A DNA stretch of 64,000 nt from Pigmentiphaga litoralis (GTDB lineage Bacteria > Pseudomonadota > Gammaproteobacteria > Burkholderiales > Burkholderiaceae_B): contig NZ_BMXQ01000002.1 in the NCBI RefSeq assembly GCF_014651835.1, positions 620,001-684,000 of the forward strand, written 5' to 3'. The position numbers and the translations under genes are program-made. Position 1 is the first letter of the stretch, and each line of letters starts with the position of its first letter. The notes below the pieces were generated by a model that was given only the letters and a program-made list of their open reading frames with translations, did not search any database and was not told the origin of the DNA. Below, one piece after another: positions 1 to 8,763 of this stretch.

Positions 1-772
1 GATCGGTCGCGCCATCCAGCGAATCGCGGGCGTCCGAAATGGCTTGCGCCTGGGTGGTCAGGCCTTTCGAGTAGAGCACCGTGCGGACCAGGCCGGCGTG
101 ATAGGCCTCGGCCGCCAGAATGCCGGCAGCCGCTTCCAGGAAAACCTTGCTCTGGATCAGGGGCGATGCGCCCTTGTAGGCCGTCACGCCCACGTCTTCA
201 AAAATGTAGGCGCCCAGCAGGAAGCTGTTGTCGTCGGCGTACGGATCGAAGGTCTGGCCGGCCTGGATCAGGCCGGCTGCCCGCGCCGCCACCGAAAACG
301 CACCGGTCGCGCTGGCGCCGTCAATATTGATGGCCGGCTGCGCAACCGCCGCCTTGTCCAGTGCGGCACGCAGGAAAGCCACGTGGGCGACTTCGTCATC
401 GGCGATTTCGCGGGCATACGCCGCCACCAGCGGATCGCGGAACGGGACAATATGCCCGCCGCTGACTGCGCCTTGACGACCCACGCCCGTCAGCAGGTTG
501 GCAGGCAGGGTCCGGCCATAGGCTGCCATCTGATAGAACTGGGCTTCCAGGTACTCCAGGTTCAGTGCGAAGTTCAGGATTTCGGCGTCGGTCGGACCGC
601 TCTGCGCAACGGCGTCGTCGCCCGAACTGCCGCAGGCGCCAAGGATGACACCCGTGGCCAGCCCGGCCGTCAGGCCTGCCGACTTGCGGAAGAAGTGGCG
701 CCGTTGCTCTTGTTTGCGTACCCGCTTGTCGAGCAGGTCGATGATGGCATTGTCGTTGTCGTTCTGGAACAT
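1..772 (-). CDS. Tat-exported ferritin-like lipoprotein (partial)
   Basis: The gene runs off the left edge, so only about the first 257 residues are visible. The N-terminus has a twin-arginine signal (RRHFFRK, from residue 24) followed by a hydrophobic stretch and a lipobox LGAC with Cys47, which suggests export in a folded state and lipidation. The body resembles the ferritin_2 family: helical segments carry EYLEAQFY (about residue 70), DDEVAHVAFL (about 130) and AAEAYHAG (about 220), the Glu/His pattern of a di-iron four-helix bundle. The start was chosen because AGGAG lies 8 bases upstream. Whether it binds iron or is a stress-related lipoprotein cannot be told; family members are mostly uncharacterised. 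Confidence 0.8.
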   Translation of the reverse strand, partial: MFQNDNDNAIIDLLDKRVRKQEQRRHFFRKSAGLTAGLATGVILGACGSSGDDAVAQSGPTDAEILNFALNLEYLEAQFYQMAAYGRTLPANLLTGVGRQGAVSGGHIVPFRDPLVAAYAREIADDEVAHVAFLRAALDKAAVAQPAINIDGASATGAFSVAARAAGLIQAGQTFDPYADDNSFLLGAYIFEDVGVTAYKGASPLIQSKVFLEAAAGILAAEAYHAGLVRTVLYSKGLTTQAQAISDARDSLDGATD

Positions 773-1070
773 CGTGGATACTCCTGGAGAACTCACTGAG
801 AGACCCTGTGCGCGAGGGCGCGTGAAGGTCTTCGCCGGATGGCGTGCCAGGCGCAGACGGGTCAGGGGGGCGCATCGCGCGCGTGAGCGATGCAGCCGCC
901 CGGGCGGGCCGGTGTCGACAGGAGTGCTAACCGCCAGGAAACGGCGCAGATGCAGGGGTAAACGCGATCAGTTGGATCGAAATGCTACGGTTTCTCACGC
1001 AGATGACACGCGATGGGCAACCGGTATGACGATGGATGAGACGTCGTCCTTCATAGGCCGGGCGGCCGCA

Positions 1071-1946
1071 TCATCCGTGATAGGCCCCGGTGCCGCGTGA
1101 GAGGACGACATCGGTCGGCAGCAGCTGCCCGGGCGCCAGTTCCTCCCGGCCTCGCACCCTTTCATACACGGGCGCAAAGTCGATGCTGGCCAGGTCCAGG
1201 ACGGCATCGAGGCTGTCGACGACAAAGTAGGTTTCCTGGAAATCGTCGATCCGATAGCGTGTGGCCATGACGCGTTCCAGGTCGAACGCCACGCGGTTGG
1301 GCGACGGATCCTCCAGCGCGAAGCGCGTTTCCGTCAAGGAGGACGCGATCCCGGCACCATAGATGCGCAGGCCCCCGGCTTCGCGCATCAGGCCGAATTC
1401 CACCGTGTACCAGTACACGCGCGCCAACTGGGCCAGGGTGCCGAGCTGCTGCGCCCGCAAGCCGCCCAGGCCATACGCCTGGATGTAGTCGGCAATGGCC
1501 GGATTCATCAGCATCGGCACATGGCCAAAAACGTCATGGAAGATATCGGGTTCTTCCAGGTAGTCGAGCTGGTCGGGCTGCCGGATGAACTGCCCCGCCG
1601 GAAAGCGCCGGTGGGCAAGGTGGTCGAAAAACACCTCGTCGGGCACCAGGCCGGGAACCGCCACTACCTGCCATCCCGTGCGCGCCATCAACACCTCGCT
1701 CAGCGCATCGAATTCCGGAATCCGGTCGGCAGCGATCGGCAGGTCGCGCATGCCTTGCACGAACGCCTCGCAGGCGCGTCCGGGCAAAAGCCGGGATTGC
1801 CGCTCGAACAGGGTCTTCCAGGTGGCATGGTCTTCCGGGCCGTAGCGGCACCAGTCCTGCGGAATGGTCCAGTCGGCGCGTCCAGGTGGCGGGGCGTCGG
1901 CGGCGGCCAGGCCGTGCCTGGCCGCCGGGCGTGTCGGCATGCGCAT
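1071..1946 (-). CDS. phhA: Phenylalanine 4-monooxygenase
   Basis: This 291-residue protein is a monomeric bacterial phenylalanine hydroxylase, converting phenylalanine to tyrosine with tetrahydropterin, O2 and Fe(II). The iron ligands are visible in HDVFGH (His137, His142) and EFGL (Glu183), within one residue of the Chromobacterium enzyme numbering (138/143/184). Length matches the short bacterial form that lacks a regulatory ACT domain. The reading frame is open further upstream, but that part overlaps the phhB gene. The start MRMPTRPAA lies a few bases after the phhB stop and lacks its own good ribosome site, so it is probably translationally coupled to phhB. The second ATG, at 1940, is an alternative start. 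Confidence 0.93.
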   Translation of the reverse strand: MRMPTRPAARHGLAAADAPPPGRADWTIPQDWCRYGPEDHATWKTLFERQSRLLPGRACEAFVQGMRDLPIAADRIPEFDALSEVLMARTGWQVVAVPGLVPDEVFFDHLAHRRFPAGQFIRQPDQLDYLEEPDIFHDVFGHVPMLMNPAIADYIQAYGLGGLRAQQLGTLAQLARVYWYTVEFGLMREAGGLRIYGAGIASSLTETRFALEDPSPNRVAFDLERVMATRYRIDDFQETYFVVDSLDAVLDLASIDFAPVYERVRGREELAPGQLLPTDVVLSRGTGAYHG

Positions 1947-1951
1947 GATGG

Positions 1952-2251
1952 CTAGCGCGCAAAGCGTGCGTAGCTTTCGTCGGCACACTTTGCCAGATCG
2001 ATGTCCCGATGGGTCAGGCCGTTGGCCTCGTGGGTCGTCAACAGGATGTGAACCTTGTTGTAGACATTGGACCATTCGGGATGGTGGTCGCGCTTTTCCG
2101 CGATCAGGGCGACCTGCGTCATGAACGCAAAGGCCTGAACGAAATCCTTGAACCTGAATTCGCGCGTGATCGCGCCCCGTGCCTCATCGAATTGCCACTG
2201 CGGCAGGCTTGCCAGCTGAACGTGTGCGGTATGTGCCGTCATCTTTTCCAT
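1952..2251 (-). CDS. phhB: Pterin-4a-carbinolamine dehydratase
   Basis: This 99-residue protein recycles the pterin carbinolamine formed by phenylalanine hydroxylase, which is encoded immediately downstream. The family signature is visible: adjacent histidines His56-His57 followed by PEW, and a third His74 in LLTTH, with the same 17-residue separation as in the rat enzyme. The start at 2251 (MEKMTAH) has AGGAG 6 bases upstream; the internal ATG at 2242 is possible. The pair forms a phhB-phhA operon. The upstream region is shared with the divergent transglutaminase operon. Confidence 0.93.
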   Translation of the reverse strand: MEKMTAHTAHVQLASLPQWQFDEARGAITREFRFKDFVQAFAFMTQVALIAEKRDHHPEWSNVYNKVHILLTTHEANGLTHRDIDLAKCADESYARFAR

Positions 2252-2284
2252 GGTCTGCTCCTGACAATCGTTGCATCCGGCGCC

Positions 2285-2301
2285 CGCACTAAGGCGGTGC
2301 A
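2285..2301. promoter_or_regulatory. NtrC-like binding dyad
   Basis: The sequence CGCACTAAGGCGGTGCA fits the enteric NtrC consensus TGCACC-N5-GGTGCA at 10 of 12 specified positions with the right 5-base spacer. It lies about 200 bases upstream of a sigma-54-type promoter facing the transglutaminase operon, a workable distance for an enhancer. It is also 34 bases upstream of the phhB start, so it could instead act on that gene. This is a single site found by eye. Confidence 0.5.
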
Positions 2302-2481
2302 ACCGCCGGTCCCGACACGTGCAGTTTCCTCCAGGCGCGGCTGCCAAGGCCAGACATCGTGGCATTTGATTCAAAAAAACCGGTCCAGGACAGATTTGCC
2401 CATGCTGGCACCGCCACTTCGGCCTCCGGCCACCGTACTATGCCCAAGTGCGCGCGGAAGGCCCGCGTGCGCGGATTGGAT

Positions 2482-2497
2482 TGGCATGCTTTCTGCT
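2482..2497 (+). promoter_or_regulatory. Predicted sigma-54 promoter of the transglutaminase/ATP-grasp operon
   Basis: TGGCAT-N5-CTGCT matches the -24/-12 consensus TGGCAC-N5-TTGCW, with the essential GG and GC exactly 10 bases apart (2483-2484 and 2495-2496). Transcription would start near 2508, giving a leader of about 38 bases before the GTG start at 2546. An activator site of NtrC type lies upstream. Confidence 0.65.
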
Positions 2498-2545
2498 TGA
2501 ATCCCCGCTCTCGTCTTAACGGTATCGTCACCCTCGGAGCCGCTC

Positions 2546-5500
2546 GTGGCCATTCAAGTTGCCCTCAAACACGTCACGCATTACCGCTACGATCGTCCCG
2601 TTACCCTCTCGCCGCAAGTCGTGCGGCTGCGCCCCGCGCCCCATTCGCGCACGCCCATCCTCTCGTATTCGCTGACGATCGAGCCGTCCGAACACTACGT
2701 CAACTGGCAGCAGGACCCGTTCGCCAACTATCTGGCGCGCCTGACCTTCCCCAGCAAGACCACCGAATTCAAGATCACGGTCGACCTGGTCGCCGAAATG
2801 TCGGTGCTCAACCCGTTCGACTTCTTCCTCGAACCTGAAGGTGAACATTTTCCCTTCAAGTACGACGATGCCCTGGCGCGCGAACTCGCGCCGTATCTCG
2901 TCAAAAGCGAACTGACGCCGCGTTTCAAGGCGTTCGTCGACCGGATCGACGTCACGCCGCGCCGCACCATCGACTTCCTGGTCGCACTGAACCAGCAGGT
3001 CCATGACGACATCAGCTACCTGATCCGCATGGAACCGGGCGTGCAGACGCCCGAGGAAACCCTGGAGCTGGCTGCAGGGTCCTGCCGCGATTCCGGCTGG
3101 CTGCTGGTCGAAGCGCTGCGCCAGCTTGGACTGGCCTCGCGATTCGTGTCCGGCTACCTGATCCAGCTCAAGCCCGACGTCAAGTCGCTGGACGGCCCGT
3201 CGGGCGCCGAGGCCGACTTTACCGACCTGCACGCCTGGTGCGAGGTCTATCTGCCGGGCGCCGGCTGGGTCGGCCTGGACCCCACGTCGGGCCTGTTCGC
3301 GGGCGAAGGGCACATTCCCCTGGCCGCGACGCCGGAGCCCAGCAGCGCGGCACCGGTGACCGGCGCCGTCGACAAGGCCGAGGTCGAGTTCGAACACATT
3401 ATGGAAGTCACGCGGGTGTTCGAAACCCCCCGGGTGACCAAGCCCTATACCGACGACCAGTGGCAATCGGTGCTCAAGCTTGGCGAACAGGTCGATGGCG
3501 ATCTGAAGGCCATGGACGTGCGCCTGACGATGGGCGGTGAACCGACCTTCGTGTCGGTCGACGACCGTGACGGCGCCGAATGGAACATTGCCGCGCTGGG
3601 CCCCACCAAGCGGGGCTTTGCGACCGAACTCGTGCACAAGCTGCGTGCGAAGTATGGCGCGGGCGGCTTCCTGCATTTTGGCCAGGGCAAGTGGTATCCC
3701 GGTGAACAACTGCCCCGCTGGGCGCTGTCGATCTACTGGCGCGCCGATGGCAAGCCGTGCTGGGAAGATCCTTCCCTGTTTGCCGACGAACGTGAACCCG
3801 GCAATTACACCGAAGCCGACGCCAAGCGCTTCATCGAAAGCCTGACGACGCTGCTGGGCCTGGGCACCAGCACGATTGCTCCAGGGTACGAAGACGTCTT
3901 CTATTACCTGTGGCGCGAGCGCCGCCTGCCGGTCAACGTCGACCCGTTCGACGCGCGGCTGGACGACGAGATGGAACGCGCGCGGCTGCGCAAGGTGTTC
4001 GAGCAGAAACTCGACAAGGTGGTTGGCTACACGCTGCCCATCCGCCGCAATGACGCCAACACGGGTCCTGCCTGGCTGACCGGGCCCTGGTTCTTCCGTG
4101 ACGAGCGCATGTACCTGTTCCCCGGCGATTCGCCCATGGGATATCGACTGCCGCTCGACTCGCTGCCCTGGGTGTCCGAAGCCGACGCCGTGCAGCAGTT
4201 CGACCGCGACCCCTTCGCGCCGCGTGGCGGGCTGGCCGATCCGGTGCAGATCCGCGCGCAGCTGCCGGGCATGGCCGCCGAACGCAATGCGGCGGGTGAT
4301 CCATCGCGTGGCAGCGCTGCTGCGCCGGCGCCGGGCCGCGGGCCCGATGCGGGGGTCAATGCCGGGACCGGCATGGCCGGACGGGACGGCAAGGCGGCTG
4401 CGGGTGCGGGTGGAACGGGCGGCGGTGCGGGCGCAGCGGTTGGTACGGCAGCAGGTGCAGGTACCGGTGCAGGCGCCGCGGCAGGTGCCAGCACTGGCGC
4501 CGCCTCGGCCCAGGCCGACGCTGACCGCGCGCCGGCTCCGTTCGAATCGGCGTCCTGGATCAATCGCACGGCGCTGTGCGTCGAAGCGCGCCAGGGCATC
4601 GTCTACATCTTCATGCCGCCGCTGGCCGACGTCGAACACTATCTGGAACTGGTCGCCGCCGTCGAGGCCACTGCGCGCAAACTGGGCATGCGCATCATGT
4701 TCGAGGGCTATCCGCCCCCGCGCGACCCCCGCCTGAAGCTGCTCGCCGTCACGCCCGACCCGGGCGTGATCGAAGTCAACATCCATCCGTCCAGCAGCTG
4801 GAAGGACCTCGTCGACCACACTGAATTCCTGTACCAGGCGGCGTTCGAGACCCGGCTGTCGACCGAAAAATTCATGCTGGATGGCCGGCACACGGGCACC
4901 GGTGGCGGCAACCACTTCGTGCTGGGCGGCGCCACGCCGGCCGACAGCCCGTTCCTGCGCCGTCCCGACGTCCTGACCAGCCTGATCGCCTACTGGATCA
5001 ACCACCCGTCCTTGTCCTACCTGTTCTCGGGCATGTTCATCGGGCCGACCAGCCAGGCGCCGCGGGTGGACGAAGCCCGCAATGACCAGATCTACGAACT
5101 CGAACTCGCGATACAAGAGATCGACAAGCAGATGGCCGCCAACGGCGGCAACTGCCCGCCGTGGATGGTTGACCGCGCCTTGCGCAACATCCTGATCGAC
5201 GTTACCGGCAACACGCACCGGTCCGAATTCTGCATCGACAAGCTCTATTCGCCGGACAGTTCCACCGGCCGCCTGGGCCTGCTCGAACTGCGTGCGTTCG
5301 AAATGCCGCCGCACGCCCGCATGAGCCTGTCGCAGCAGTTGCTGTTGCGGGCGCTGGTTGCCTACTTCTGGAAGCGGCCGTACAAGGCCCGGATCACGCG
5401 CTGGGGCACCGAGCTGCATGACCGTTTCCTGCTGCCGACCTATGTCGCGATGGACTTCGACGACGTGCTCGATGAGCTGAACGAGGCAGGGTATGCCTTT

Positions 5501-6076
5501 GATCGGGAATGGTTCGCGCCGCACTTCGAATTCCGCTTCCCGCTGTTCGGCGAAGTGGCTGCGCGCAGCGTGCAGCTGCAGATCCGGTCGGCGCTCGAAC
5601 CGTGGCATGTCATGGGCGAGGAAAGTTCGTCCACCGGCACGGCGCGCTACGTGGATTCGTCGCTGGAACGGGTCGAGGTCAAGGTCACCGGGCTCAATGA
5701 CAACCGCTATGTGGTCACGGTCAACGGCCGCGCGCTTCCCCTGCAGCCCACCGGCCGGGTCGGCGAGTTCGTGGCGGGCGTCCGCTACAAGGCCTGGGCG
5801 CCGCCGACCGCCTTGCACCCGACCATTCCGATCCACACGCCGCTCACGTTCGACATTGTCGATACCTGGACGCAGCGGTCCCTGGGCGGCTGCCAGTATC
5901 ATGTGGCTCATCCGGGCGGACGCAATCCTGAAACCTTCCCGGTCAATTCGTACGAAGCCGAAAGCCGGCGTTTGTCGCGCTTCCTCAGAATGGGGCACAC
6001 GGCCGGGCGCATGGTGGTCGAACCCGCCATACCCGGACGTGAGTTCCCGTATTCGCTCGATCTGCGGCACGATTGA
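2546..6076 (+). CDS. Transglutaminase-like / DUF2126 family protein
   Basis: This 1176-residue protein has a bacterial transglutaminase N-terminal region (about residues 1-90), a transglutaminase-like cysteine protease core with Cys180 (AGSCRDSG), His229 (DLHAW) and Asp245 (LDPTSG), and a long DUF2126 region from about residue 285 to the end. Around residues 577-664 a Gly/Ala-rich low-complexity linker interrupts DUF2126. The GTG start is preceded by GGAG; no ATG fits better. The family occurs in operons with circularly permuted ATP-grasp and Alpha-E proteins, as here. The proposed role is making or trimming a peptide or isopeptide bond, but no product is known. The gene is first in the cluster and sits behind a sigma-54 promoter. 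Confidence 0.9.
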   Translation: MAIQVALKHVTHYRYDRPVTLSPQVVRLRPAPHSRTPILSYSLTIEPSEHYVNWQQDPFANYLARLTFPSKTTEFKITVDLVAEMSVLNPFDFFLEPEGEHFPFKYDDALARELAPYLVKSELTPRFKAFVDRIDVTPRRTIDFLVALNQQVHDDISYLIRMEPGVQTPEETLELAAGSCRDSGWLLVEALRQLGLASRFVSGYLIQLKPDVKSLDGPSGAEADFTDLHAWCEVYLPGAGWVGLDPTSGLFAGEGHIPLAATPEPSSAAPVTGAVDKAEVEFEHIMEVTRVFETPRVTKPYTDDQWQSVLKLGEQVDGDLKAMDVRLTMGGEPTFVSVDDRDGAEWNIAALGPTKRGFATELVHKLRAKYGAGGFLHFGQGKWYPGEQLPRWALSIYWRADGKPCWEDPSLFADEREPGNYTEADAKRFIESLTTLLGLGTSTIAPGYEDVFYYLWRERRLPVNVDPFDARLDDEMERARLRKVFEQKLDKVVGYTLPIRRNDANTGPAWLTGPWFFRDERMYLFPGDSPMGYRLPLDSLPWVSEADAVQQFDRDPFAPRGGLADPVQIRAQLPGMAAERNAAGDPSRGSAAAPAPGRGPDAGVNAGTGMAGRDGKAAAGAGGTGGGAGAAVGTAAGAGTGAGAAAGASTGAASAQADADRAPAPFESASWINRTALCVEARQGIVYIFMPPLADVEHYLELVAAVEATARKLGMRIMFEGYPPPRDPRLKLLAVTPDPGVIEVNIHPSSSWKDLVDHTEFLYQAAFETRLSTEKFMLDGRHTGTGGGNHFVLGGATPADSPFLRRPDVLTSLIAYWINHPSLSYLFSGMFIGPTSQAPRVDEARNDQIYELELAIQEIDKQMAANGGNCPPWMVDRALRNILIDVTGNTHRSEFCIDKLYSPDSSTGRLGLLELRAFEMPPHARMSLSQQLLLRALVAYFWKRPYKARITRWGTELHDRFLLPTYVAMDFDDVLDELNEAGYAFDREWFAPHFEFRFPLFGEVAARSVQLQIRSALEPWHVMGEESSSTGTARYVDSSLERVEVKVTGLNDNRYVVTVNGRALPLQPTGRVGEFVAGVRYKAWAPPTALHPTIPIHTPLTFDIVDTWTQRSLGGCQYHVAHPGGRNPETFPVNSYEAESRRLSRFLRMGHTAGRMVVEPAIPGREFPYSLDLRHD

Positions 6077-6183
6077 CCTGACGGCCGGCCGGCGGCATTG
6101 CCGCCGCGCCGCCGCCGTCCGGACCCGTTCCGAGGGCAACGCCAGGGCTCGCTCCCTGGGGCCCAAGCACACCGAGTAGACCG

Positions 6184-8763
6184 ATGGCTTCTATGCTTTT
6201 TCCGACCGAAGCGTCCCAGGACGCCGTGGCGACTGCGCTGCACCTGGCGCTGGCGGCACGTCCCGGTCACTATGACGAACTTCGCGATGCGGCGCGCGGC
6301 AAGGTGCTGCGTCAGCATTGGCAAAGCTTCTTCGAGCATCTGGGGCCCGCAGGCTTTTCCGATCTCGACGAGCGCGCCGAGGCGGTCGCGCGGCAGATCC
6401 GCGAAAACGGCATCACCTACAACATCTATGCCGATGCCGATGGTCCTACACGGCTATGGTCGCTCGACCTGCTGCCCTTCATCATTCCCGACCATGAATG
6501 GCAGAGCCTGGAAGCCGGCCTGACCCAGCGCGCCACGCTGCTCAACCGCATCGTGGCCGACATCTACGGCCCGCAGCACCTGTTGACCGAAGGCCTGGTG
6601 CCGTCGGCGCTGGTCTACGGCCATCCCGGTTATCTGCGCCCGCTGTGCGGCTTCACGCCGCCCGGCGACACCTATTTGCACATCGTCGCGTTCGATCTGG
6701 CGCGTGCGCCCGACGGCGAGTGGTGGGTGGTGTCCCAGCGCACGCAGGCGCCGTCCGGCATGGGCTACGCCCTGGAAAACCGGCTGGCCATTTCAAACCT
6801 GTTCAACGAGGCTTTTCACGAGCTGCGGGTGCAGCATCTGGCCGCCAGCTATCGCACCATGGTCGACATGCTCTATCGGCTGAGCCCGTTGAACCTGTCG
6901 CCCGGCACTCCGCCGCGCATCGTGCTGCTGACCCCGGGGCCGTACAACGAAACCTACTTCGAGCAGACCTTCCTGGCGCGCTACCTTGGCCTGACGCTGG
7001 TCGAAGGCGGCGACCTGACGGTGCGCGACAACCAGCTCTTCCTGAAGTCGTTGCACGGTCTGGAGCGGGTGCACGCCGTGTTGCGGCGCCTGGACGATGA
7101 CTTCTGCGACCCGCTGGAACTGCGGTCCGATTCCACGCTGGGCATTCCGGGCCTGTTGCAGGCCATGCGTGCGGGCAACGTGCTGGTGGCCAATTCCCTG
7201 GGCACCAGCTTCCTGGAATCGCCGGCCTTCAACGGCTTTCTACCCGCCATCGCGCAGCGGCTGATGGGCGAAGACCTGACCTTGCCGTCGCTGGCGTCGT
7301 GGTGGTGCGGTGAAGAAGCCGCCCTGAAGCAGGTGCTGCCGTATCTGTCCACGCTGGTCATCAAGCCGACCTATCCGGAACGCAAGGCCAACGCGGCGTT
7401 CGAGCCCATCATCGGCGCCTACGCATCGCCGGAAGAACTCGATGCGCTGCGCGAACGGATTGCCGAGGATCCCGATGCCTTTACGCTGCAGGCCTACCTG
7501 CCGCTGTCGCAGGCGCCGGTCTGGAGCGGTGGGCACTTGCTGCCCCGGGCAGCCATGGTGCGCATGTTCGCCGTGGCGGACGGGCGGGGCAGCTGGAGCA
7601 TCGTTCCGGGCGGCCTGACCCGCGTCGGCGGCCGTGACCAGCGCGTCGTGTCCATGCAAAGCGGCGGGAGCAGTGTCGACACCTGGGTCATGACCTCGGG
7701 GGTGGTCGATATGTTCTCGATGCTGCCCGAGCAGCTCAGCCCCGAAGACCTGTCGCAAAAGCGCCGCCCGGTGTCCAGCCGGTCGGCCGAGAACATGTTC
7801 TGGCTGGGCCGCTACACCGAACGCGCCGACACCGGCGTGCGGCTGTGCCGGCTGACGCTGGAACGGTTCGGCAGCGGCGCCGTCGATTCGGGCGAGATGT
7901 TCGTGGCCGTGGCGCGGCTGTGCGAGCGCAATGGCCTGATTCCGTATCCCGCGCCGATGGAATCGCCGCGCGCCTTCGAGCAGGCCTTGCTGAAGTACCT
8001 GGCAGACGAGGCCGCCGCCATGGGCGTGCGCTACAACCTGCGGGCGCTGGCCAGTTCGGCCGGCCAGATCCGCGACCGGCTGTCACCGGACCACTGGCGG
8101 CTGCTCCTGGCCGCGGGCGATGACTTTACTGCCGACCTGGCCGACGGCCCCGACGATGACGACCGCGCCGAGGTGTCGGCGCTGCGCGCGCAAGAAGCGC
8201 TGCAGCGGCTGGCGACGCGCCTGTCCGCGATCACGGGGGCGCAGGCCGACCGCATGACGCGTGACGACGGCTGGCGTCTGCTCACCATCGGCCGGCAGAC
8301 CGAACGCCTGTCGGTCATGTCCCGCTCGCTGGACTGCCTGTTCATTGACAACGCGGTGCTGCTCGAGTCGGGCTTTGCCCTGCTGCTCGACGTGTTCGAC
8401 AGCACGATCACCTACCGGGCGTATTACCAGAGCCGGCATGAGATTCCGGTTTTGCTCAACCTGCTGGTGCTGGATGAAGACAACCCGCGCTCGCTGGCCT
8501 GCATCGCTGGCGAACTGCGCAGCGAACTGGCGCGCTTTACCAAAAGCGACCCGGCGCAGCCCGATCCCATGCTGGCCTTGCTGCCGCCAGAAGGGCTGGG
8601 CGTGACGCTGTCCAGCCTGTGCGAGCGCGATAACGATGGCCGCTACAGCGCCGTCCTGGCCCTGGCGGCGCAACTGACCCGTGCCGCCAGCGCGATTTCC
8701 GACGAGATCGGCCGCCGCTACTTCAGCCACGCCATCGACTTTCCGCGGGCGGTGCGAGCATGA
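6184..8763 (+). CDS. Circularly permuted ATP-grasp / Alpha-E domain fusion protein
   Basis: This 859-residue protein fuses two domains that are often separate genes. Residues about 60-480 form a circularly permuted type 2 ATP-grasp ligase (the start of the fold includes GITYNIYADADG). From about residue 533 (ENMFWLGRYTERAD) to the C-terminus lies an Alpha-E helical domain. ATP-grasp enzymes activate carboxylates as acyl phosphates to form amide bonds; Alpha-E is a helical partner of unknown action. The gene follows the DUF2126 gene by about 107 bases and overlaps the next start (ATGA), so the products are probably made in fixed ratio. Substrates are unknown. Confidence 0.9.
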   Translation: MASMLFPTEASQDAVATALHLALAARPGHYDELRDAARGKVLRQHWQSFFEHLGPAGFSDLDERAEAVARQIRENGITYNIYADADGPTRLWSLDLLPFIIPDHEWQSLEAGLTQRATLLNRIVADIYGPQHLLTEGLVPSALVYGHPGYLRPLCGFTPPGDTYLHIVAFDLARAPDGEWWVVSQRTQAPSGMGYALENRLAISNLFNEAFHELRVQHLAASYRTMVDMLYRLSPLNLSPGTPPRIVLLTPGPYNETYFEQTFLARYLGLTLVEGGDLTVRDNQLFLKSLHGLERVHAVLRRLDDDFCDPLELRSDSTLGIPGLLQAMRAGNVLVANSLGTSFLESPAFNGFLPAIAQRLMGEDLTLPSLASWWCGEEAALKQVLPYLSTLVIKPTYPERKANAAFEPIIGAYASPEELDALRERIAEDPDAFTLQAYLPLSQAPVWSGGHLLPRAAMVRMFAVADGRGSWSIVPGGLTRVGGRDQRVVSMQSGGSSVDTWVMTSGVVDMFSMLPEQLSPEDLSQKRRPVSSRSAENMFWLGRYTERADTGVRLCRLTLERFGSGAVDSGEMFVAVARLCERNGLIPYPAPMESPRAFEQALLKYLADEAAAMGVRYNLRALASSAGQIRDRLSPDHWRLLLAAGDDFTADLADGPDDDDRAEVSALRAQEALQRLATRLSAITGAQADRMTRDDGWRLLTIGRQTERLSVMSRSLDCLFIDNAVLLESGFALLLDVFDSTITYRAYYQSRHEIPVLLNLLVLDEDNPRSLACIAGELRSELARFTKSDPAQPDPMLALLPPEGLGVTLSSLCERDNDGRYSAVLALAAQLTRAASAISDEIGRRYFSHAIDFPRAVRA

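Noticed and set aside
2528-6172. A 1214-codon open frame on the minus strand opposite the DUF2126 gene.
   Set aside because: It exactly shadows a recognised protein, has Arg/Ala/His-heavy composition and no family resemblance; long antisense frames are expected at this GC content.
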